This document shows, one piece after another, positions 6,456-10,885 of a stretch of 10,885 nucleotides of DNA (within the stretch, counting starts at the first letter, position 1; the number at the start of each line of letters is the position of its first letter). The notes beneath the pieces are model-generated. The model saw only the letters and a program-made list of their open reading frames with translations, did not search any database and was not told the DNA's origin. The translations under genes were made by a program, and so were the position numbers. Source of the stretch: Clostridia bacterium (GTDB lineage Bacteria; Bacillota; Clostridia; Christensenellales; UBA3700); assembly GCA_900772745.1 (NCBI GenBank), contig CAAGRV010000161.1:1-10885 (forward strand). The letters run 5' to 3'.

Positions 6456-7451
6456 ATGATTAAAAAATATTATGACACAGATTGTGATCTCAAAATGCTT
6501 GACGGCAAGACCGTTGCTGTCATCGGCTTTGGTTCTCAAGGACATGCTCACGCTATGAACCTTGCAGACAGCGGTGTAAACGTAGTAGTAGGTTTGCGCC
6601 CAGGTAGCAAGCACGAAGAAAAGGCTAAGAAAGCTGGTCTAACCGTTATGCCAGTGGCTGAGGCTGCTAAGGCTGGCGATATTGTTATGATGCTTGTACC
6701 AGACGAACTTTGCGCTGACATTTACAACGAACAAGTTGCTCCAAATATGAAAGATGGTGACGTGCTTATGTTTGCTCACGGACTTTCTATTCACTACAAC
6801 CTCATCAAGCCAGCTAAGAACATTGACGTCATCATGGTTGCTCCAAAAGGACCTGGACACACTGTTAGAAGTCAATATCTAGAAGGTCGTGGCGTTCCAT
6901 CACTTATCGCTATTCACCAAGATTATACCGGCAAGGCAAAAGAATATGCTTTGGCTTATGCTAGCGGTATTGGCGCAGGCAGAGCAGGTATCCTCGAAAC
7001 AACATTCAGAGAAGAAACAGAAACTGACCTATTCGGTGAGCAAGCTGTTCTTTGCGGTGGCGTAACCGAGCTTATGAAAGCTGGCTTTGATACATTGGTA
7101 GAGGCTGGTTATGCTCCAGAAATGGCTTACTTTGAGTGTATTCACGAGATGAAACTTATCGTTGACCTTATCAACAGCGGTGGTTTTGGCAAGATGAGAT
7201 ATTCTATCTCCAACACAGCAGAATACGGTGACTACCGCACAGGTAAAAGACTTATCACCGAAGAAACACGTAAAGAAATGAAGAAAGTTTTGCACGAAAT
7301 CCAAGACGGAACATTCACCAGCGAGTGGATGACCGAGAACAAGAGCGGAAGATGTGCACACTTCCTTGCAACTCGTCGTATGGAGGCTGAACACCCACTT
7401 GAAAAAGTTGGTGCAGAACTTCGTGAGATGATGAGCTGGCTCAAAAAATAA
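6456..7451 (+). CDS. ilvC: Ketol-acid reductoisomerase, class I
   Basis: This 331-residue enzyme isomerises and reduces acetolactate or acetohydroxybutyrate to the dihydroxy acids, using Mg2+ and a nicotinamide cofactor. The Rossmann motif is GFGSQGHAHAMNL (24-36). Expected catalytic residues are present: H108, K131, D191 and E195 in DLFGEQ, E227 and E231 in ECIHEM, and S252 in SISNTAEYGD. The length and single knotted domain mark the short class I form. In the cofactor loop, RPGSKHEEK (48-56) has R48 and S51, but the usual second serine at 53 is His, followed by two Glu. This may affect the NADPH/NADH choice. GGAGG (6443-6447) lies eight bases before the ATG, and the gene starts 22 bases after ilvB. 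Confidence 0.97.
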   Translation: MIKKYYDTDCDLKMLDGKTVAVIGFGSQGHAHAMNLADSGVNVVVGLRPGSKHEEKAKKAGLTVMPVAEAAKAGDIVMMLVPDELCADIYNEQVAPNMKDGDVLMFAHGLSIHYNLIKPAKNIDVIMVAPKGPGHTVRSQYLEGRGVPSLIAIHQDYTGKAKEYALAYASGIGAGRAGILETTFREETETDLFGEQAVLCGGVTELMKAGFDTLVEAGYAPEMAYFECIHEMKLIVDLINSGGFGKMRYSISNTAEYGDYRTGKRLITEETRKEMKKVLHEIQDGTFTSEWMTENKSGRCAHFLATRRMEAEHPLEKVGAELREMMSWLKK

Positions 7452-7459
7452 CAAAACTT

Positions 7460-7486
7460 ATAGGTCACTCTTTTGGGGTGACCTAT
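7460..7486 (+). other. Hairpin after ilvC, without a T-run
   Basis: ATAGGTCAC (7460-7468) and GTGACCTAT (7478-7486) make a perfect 9-bp stem with a nine-base loop, eight bases after the ilvC stop. Since no T-run follows, it is more likely a 3'-end stabiliser or processing barrier that raises ilvC message over ilvD than a full terminator. The downstream genes lack an obvious promoter of their own, which argues for read-through. Confidence 0.6.
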
Positions 7487-7511
7487 GACATATTTGCCAA
7501 GAGAAATCAAG

Positions 7512-7550
7512 TGCAAAAGTGATGAGCTTTTGCATTTTGCTCAAAAGGAG
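7512..7550 (+). promoter_or_regulatory. Hairpin overlapping alternative pairing with the ilvD ribosome site
   Basis: TGCAAAAG (7512-7519) pairs perfectly with CTTTTGCA (7527-7534) over a seven-base loop, and TTTT follows, as in a weak terminator. The same CTTTTG (7527-7532) can instead pair with CAAAAG (7542-7547), covering half of the ilvD ribosome site AAAAGGAG (7543-7550). The two pairings exclude each other, so the first would free the ribosome site and the second would hide it. The function is inferred from pairing alone. Confidence 0.4.
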
Positions 7551-7555
7551 TTTTT

Positions 7556-9220
7556 ATGACACTTAGAAGTAGATATTTGACTGAGGGAGCAGAAACAGCA
7601 CCCCAAAGATCACTTTTGTATGCTTGTGGCTTTACAAAAGAAGAACTAGATAGACCACTTATCGGTATTGTGTCCGCACACAGCGACATTGTGCCTGGAC
7701 ATATCAACTTGGACAAGATTACCGAGGCTGTCAAAGCGGGCGTTAGACTTGCTGGCGGTACTCCAATTATGGTGCCATCTATCGGCGTATGCGACGGCAT
7801 TGCTATGGGACACGTGGGTATGAAATACAGCCTAGCATCTCGTGAGCTCATCGCAGACAGCGTCGAAACTATGACTATGGCGCATTGTTTTGATGGACTT
7901 GTGCTCGTGCCAAACTGCGACAAAATCGTTCCAGGCATGGTTATGGCGGCAGTGAGAATGAACATTCCGGCAGTCGTGGTAAGCGGTGGTCCTATGATGG
8001 CTGGTCTTGTGGGCGGTTGTGAGGTATCACTATCTAAAATGTTCGAGGCTGTCGGCGCACGCAAAGCTGGCATAATTGATGACGGCGAATTGTTGGAATA
8101 CGAACAAAACGTTTGTCCAACTTGCGGTTCTTGCAGTGGTATGTATACAGCCAATTCTATGAATTGCCTATGCGAGGCCATTGGTATTGCGCTCCCAGGC
8201 AATGGCACAATCCCAGCCGTTGCAAGTGCTCGTATTGCGCTTGCCAAACACGCTGGTATGGCTATTATGAATCTTGTCAACAACGACATCAAGGCTCGTG
8301 ACATTATCAATGAGAAATCTATCCGCAATGCGCTTGCTTGTGATATGGCGTTGGGTTGCAGCAGCAACAGCGTTTTGCACTTGCTTGCTATTGCCAACGA
8401 GGCAGGTTTCCCACTAGATCTCAATATCATCAACGAAATCAGTGCCAAGACTCCAAACTTGTGCCACCTAGCTCCTGCAGGTCCTACGCACATGCAAGAC
8501 CTCTATCATGCTGGCGGAGTCCAAGCCGTGCTTAGCGAGCTTGCTCGTGGCAACTATATCGACCCATCTGCTATCACCTCAACAGGTAAGAGCGTGGGCG
8601 AAAATATCCAAGGCATTCGCCTTACCAAATTCGACACAATTCGCTCAATCGACGAGCCATATTCTTCCAACGGCGGTATAGCTATTCTTTGGGGCAACAT
8701 TGCCAAGAATGGTTGTGTAGTCAAGAGAAGTGCAGTAGCCCCTGAGATGCTCACTCACACTGGTCCAGCGAGAGTTTTCGACAGCGAAGACGACGCAATC
8801 AGTGCAATTTATGCGGGCAAGATTGTGGACGGCGACGTGGTAGTTATCCGTTATGAAGGTCCAAAGGGCGGTCCTGGTATGAGAGAAATGCTCAATCCAA
8901 CTTCCGCACTTGCAGGCATGAAACTTGACAAGAGCGTTGCACTCATCACCGATGGCAGATTTAGTGGTGCAAGCCGTGGTGCGTCTATCGGTCACGTAGC
9001 TCCCGAGGCGGCAATGGGTGGCGAAATCGGATTGCTCCAAGAGGGCGACATTATCACGATAGACATTCCAAACAATGCTGTCAATGCCCAAGTAACACAA
9101 GAAGAATTTGCTCAAAGAAGAGCAGCACAAGTTATGCCAGAGCCAAAAATCAAGACTGGCTGGCTCTCAAGATATGCGAGAATGGTCACAAGTGCCGACA
9201 AGGGCGCTGTGCTAAAATAA
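7556..9220 (+). CDS. ilvD: Dihydroxy-acid dehydratase
   Basis: This 554-residue iron-sulfur enzyme dehydrates the dihydroxy acids from IlvC to 2-oxoisovalerate and 3-methyl-2-oxopentanoate. The IlvD/Edd signatures are present: CDGIAMGHVGMKYSL (79-93), NCDKIVPGM with cluster cysteine C121, and CPTCGSCSGMYTANSM with C193. Further conserved stretches are YEGPKGGPGMREML (433-446) and DGRFSGASRG (466-475). The N-terminal VPGH (46-49) replaces the Cys-containing PCN motif of the plant/mycobacterial [2Fe-2S] type, as in the oxygen-sensitive E. coli [4Fe-4S] enzyme, so the latter cluster type is likelier. It is shorter than E. coli IlvD (616), a common Firmicute/archaeal length. AAAAGGAG five bases before the ATG supports the start. 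A 104-base gap with two hairpins separates it from ilvC, and ilvA follows after eight bases. Confidence 0.97.
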   Translation: MTLRSRYLTEGAETAPQRSLLYACGFTKEELDRPLIGIVSAHSDIVPGHINLDKITEAVKAGVRLAGGTPIMVPSIGVCDGIAMGHVGMKYSLASRELIADSVETMTMAHCFDGLVLVPNCDKIVPGMVMAAVRMNIPAVVVSGGPMMAGLVGGCEVSLSKMFEAVGARKAGIIDDGELLEYEQNVCPTCGSCSGMYTANSMNCLCEAIGIALPGNGTIPAVASARIALAKHAGMAIMNLVNNDIKARDIINEKSIRNALACDMALGCSSNSVLHLLAIANEAGFPLDLNIINEISAKTPNLCHLAPAGPTHMQDLYHAGGVQAVLSELARGNYIDPSAITSTGKSVGENIQGIRLTKFDTIRSIDEPYSSNGGIAILWGNIAKNGCVVKRSAVAPEMLTHTGPARVFDSEDDAISAIYAGKIVDGDVVVIRYEGPKGGPGMREMLNPTSALAGMKLDKSVALITDGRFSGASRGASIGHVAPEAAMGGEIGLLQEGDIITIDIPNNAVNAQVTQEEFAQRRAAQVMPEPKIKTGWLSRYARMVTSADKGAVLK

Positions 9221-9228
9221 GGAAGAAT

Positions 9229-10422
9229 ATGCTTACACTAGACAAAGTTTATCACGCTTCTTACGTACTCAAAGAAGCTATCCGCACCACAGACGTAATC
9301 CAAGCTCCAAAGCTTAGAAGTGGTTGCGACTTGTATCTCAAAACCGAAAACCTTCAAGTGACAGGTTCATTTAAGGTTAGGGGAGCTTATTACAAAATCT
9401 CCCAACTCACCGACGAAGAAAAAAAGCGTGGTGTAATTGCTTGTTCGGCAGGCAATCACGCCCAAGGCGTAGCCCTTGCAGCAACCAAGAGCGGTATTAG
9501 TTCGCTCATTTGTTTGCCAGACGGCGCACCTATCTCCAAGGTAGAGGCTACCAAGAGTTATGGCGCTCAAGTATGTTTGGTCAAGGGTGTGTACGATGAC
9601 GCTTACAACAAGGCGTTGGAGCTCAAAGAAGAATGCGGATATACATTTATTCACCCATTCAACGACCCCGATGTCATCGCTGGTCAAGGCACAATCGGAC
9701 TAGAAATTTTGGACCAAATCAAAGACCTTGACGCTGTCGTTGTACCTATCGGTGGCGGTGGACTTATCTCAGGCATTGCCTTTGCTATCAAGTCTTTGAA
9801 ACCACAAATCAAAGTGTACGGCGTACAAGCAACGGGCGCTCCAAGTATGAAAAAATCTATCGACGACGAAGAGATTGTCAAGCTTGATTCGGTTGCAACC
9901 ATTGCTGATGGTATTGCAGTCAAACAACCGGGCGATCTCACTTACGAGATTTGCAAAAAGTATGTTGATGAGATTGTGACAGTCAACGATGATGAAATAT
10001 CTACCGCAATTTTGGCACTTATCGAACAACACAAGATGATTGCCGAAGGTGCAGGCGCTGTTGCGGTTGCTGCTGTTATGTTCGACAAGATCCCAGTCGA
10101 GGGCAAGAAAGTTTGCTGTATTGTATCGGGCGGTAATATCGACGTGACAATTCTTAGTAGAGTTATCAAGCGTGGCTTGTTGATGACAGGCAGAAATCAC
10201 GCTATGACTATCGAGCTACCTGACAAACCAGGTCAGCTTGCGCACGTTGCCAACATTGTCAGCAACCTAGGTGCCAACGTTATTGCAGTACACCACGAGC
10301 GTTCTAATGAGGGCAGTGATGTCAATGGTTGTTTCTTGCGTATCGAAATCGAAACCAAGAACTTTGACCACATTCAACAAATAAGAAACCAACTCACAAG
10401 CGAAGGCTTTAAGTTGGTATAA
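9229..10422 (+). CDS. ilvA: Threonine ammonia-lyase with C-terminal ACT domain
   Basis: This 397-residue PLP enzyme deaminates threonine to 2-oxobutyrate, the committed step to isoleucine. The PLP lysine is K49 in TGSFKVRGAYYK. The phosphate-binding loop is GGGGL (175-179), SAGNHAQG (73-80) is the conserved substrate loop, and SGGN (300-303) closes the catalytic domain. Residues from about 325 form a single ACT domain with the PDKPGQLA motif (331-338), probably a ligand-sensing site. This is the short one-ACT form, not the 510-residue two-ACT-like E. coli IlvA. By sequence it could be catabolic (TdcB-like), but its place between ilvD and ridA supports a biosynthetic role. AAGGAAG (9219-9225) overlaps the ilvD stop, and only eight bases separate the genes. 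Confidence 0.93.
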   Translation: MLTLDKVYHASYVLKEAIRTTDVIQAPKLRSGCDLYLKTENLQVTGSFKVRGAYYKISQLTDEEKKRGVIACSAGNHAQGVALAATKSGISSLICLPDGAPISKVEATKSYGAQVCLVKGVYDDAYNKALELKEECGYTFIHPFNDPDVIAGQGTIGLEILDQIKDLDAVVVPIGGGGLISGIAFAIKSLKPQIKVYGVQATGAPSMKKSIDDEEIVKLDSVATIADGIAVKQPGDLTYEICKKYVDEIVTVNDDEISTAILALIEQHKMIAEGAGAVAVAAVMFDKIPVEGKKVCCIVSGGNIDVTILSRVIKRGLLMTGRNHAMTIELPDKPGQLAHVANIVSNLGANVIAVHHERSNEGSDVNGCFLRIEIETKNFDHIQQIRNQLTSEGFKLV

Positions 10423-10432
10423 GGAGGAGTTT

Positions 10433-10810
10433 ATGAAAGTTATATCAACCCCAAATGCACCACAAGCAATCGGACCATATTCCCAAGCTATGGTGACAGG
10501 TGACCTTGTGTTCACCTCTGGTCAAATCGCTATAGATCCAGCTACCGGCAACATTGCAGGTAGCAATATCGAAGAACAAACTCACCAAGTTTGTCGCAAT
10601 ATCAAGGCCTTGCTTTCAGCTAGTGGCAGTGATATCAACAATGTAGTCAAGACAGTATGTTTCCTTGCAGATATGGTGGATTTTGCTACGTTCAACATTG
10701 TTTATTCCCAATATTTTACTTCTTGCCCAGCAAGATCTTGCGTAGCTGTCAAGACTTTGCCAAAGAACGTGTTGGTAGAGATTGATACGGTGGCAGAACT
10801 CAACAAATAA
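10433..10810 (+). CDS. ridA: 2-iminobutanoate/2-iminopropanoate deaminase RidA
   Basis: This 125-residue YjgF/YER057c/UK114-family enzyme hydrolyses the enamine/imine intermediates released by PLP enzymes such as IlvA, yielding 2-oxobutyrate or pyruvate and ammonia. It thereby protects other PLP enzymes from 2-aminoacrylate damage. Typical features are PNAPQAIGPYSQA at 7-19, FTSGQ (27-31), PARSCVAVKTLPK with the catalytic arginine R101 and C103, and E116 in VEIDTVAEL. Active family members are homotrimers with the site between subunits. AAGGAGG (10421-10427) overlaps the ilvA stop, and the gene starts ten bases after ilvA. The order ilvA-ridA matches source and clean-up of the same intermediate. 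Length is normal and the gene is complete. Confidence 0.96.
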   Translation: MKVISTPNAPQAIGPYSQAMVTGDLVFTSGQIAIDPATGNIAGSNIEEQTHQVCRNIKALLSASGSDINNVVKTVCFLADMVDFATFNIVYSQYFTSCPARSCVAVKTLPKNVLVEIDTVAELNK

Positions 10811-10824
10811 ACAGTGTACAAGCC

Positions 10825-10850
10825 AAATTGTTAGAATACCAACAATTTTT
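10825..10850 (+). terminator. Possible terminator of the ilv operon
   Basis: AAATTGTT (10825-10832) and AACAATTT (10841-10848) form an 8-bp AT-rich stem with an eight-base loop, ending in a T-run (10846-10850) that is partly used by the stem. It is weak and 14 bases after the ridA stop. The operon may end here or at something beyond the window. Confidence 0.45.
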
Positions 10851-10871
10851 CAATATTTTGAGCAAAAGTTT

Positions 10872-10885
10872 CCCTTATTACAAGG
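10872..10885. repeat. Possible truncated palindromic repeat at the window edge
   Basis: CCCTTATTACAAGG holds CCTT and AAGG arms around ATTAC and is cut by the window end. It resembles the palindromes at 15-32 and 73-89 but differs in the centre. It could be a relative of them or the stem of a downstream terminator. Confidence 0.25.

Noticed and set aside
7507..8493. 328-codon minus-strand open frame
   Set aside because: It lies opposite ilvD, whose motifs are unmistakable. The translation is Ser/Ala/Ile-rich with no recognisable domain.
1..10885. CRISPR array, tRNA, rRNA, transposase or phage genes
   Set aside because: No regularly spaced repeats, RNA gene signatures or mobile-element proteins were seen in any part of the window.

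Overview
The window is an AT-rich bacterial chromosome segment, most likely from a low-GC Gram-positive (Clostridia-like Firmicute). This rests on strong AGGAGG-type ribosome sites close to ATG starts, near-consensus sigma-A promoters with 17-base spacers, a CadC-type repressor next to a CadA-type ATPase, and short dispersed palindromes of the kind common in gut Clostridia. The lineage is an inference from style, not from a marker gene. All nine genes lie on the + strand, start with ATG and stop with TAA.

Region 1 (1-2900) is a metal-resistance operon. It opens with two copies of a CCCTTATCTAAGGGG palindrome flanking a Fur-box-like sequence. A perfect TTGACA-17-TATAAT promoter follows, with a perfect 10-4-10 inverted repeat at the expected transcription start. 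The genes are an ArsR/SmtB-family metal sensor, a free-standing 71-residue heavy-metal-associated (HMA) domain protein, and a P1B-type Zn/Cd/Pb-exporting ATPase that lacks its own N-terminal HMA domain. The probable logic is that metal releases the sensor from the operator, the ATPase exports the ion, and the small HMA protein replaces the usually fused metal-binding domain. A hairpin terminator ends the unit.

Region 2 (2900-4610) is a single-gene unit: its own promoter, a PutP-type sodium/proline symporter, and a clear intrinsic terminator.

Region 3 (4610-10885) is a branched-chain amino acid operon, ilvB-ilvC-ilvD-ilvA-ridA. IlvA makes 2-oxobutyrate from threonine. IlvB, IlvC and IlvD then carry pyruvate and 2-oxobutyrate to the keto-acid precursors of valine and isoleucine. 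RidA removes the reactive enamine/imine intermediates that IlvA releases. No acetolactate synthase small subunit, transaminase or leu gene is present. The predicted 5' leader is only about 20 bases, which leaves no room for a T-box. Control may be at the DNA level: a CodY-box-like sequence abuts the -35 and a spaced inverted repeat lies upstream. The 104-base ilvC-ilvD gap holds two hairpins, the second overlapping alternative pairing with the ilvD ribosome site.

Nothing here looks like a wholly new biological system. The points most worth a second look are the detached HMA domain, the unusual cofactor loop in IlvC, the possible RNA switch before ilvD, and the layered operators at both operon promoters.
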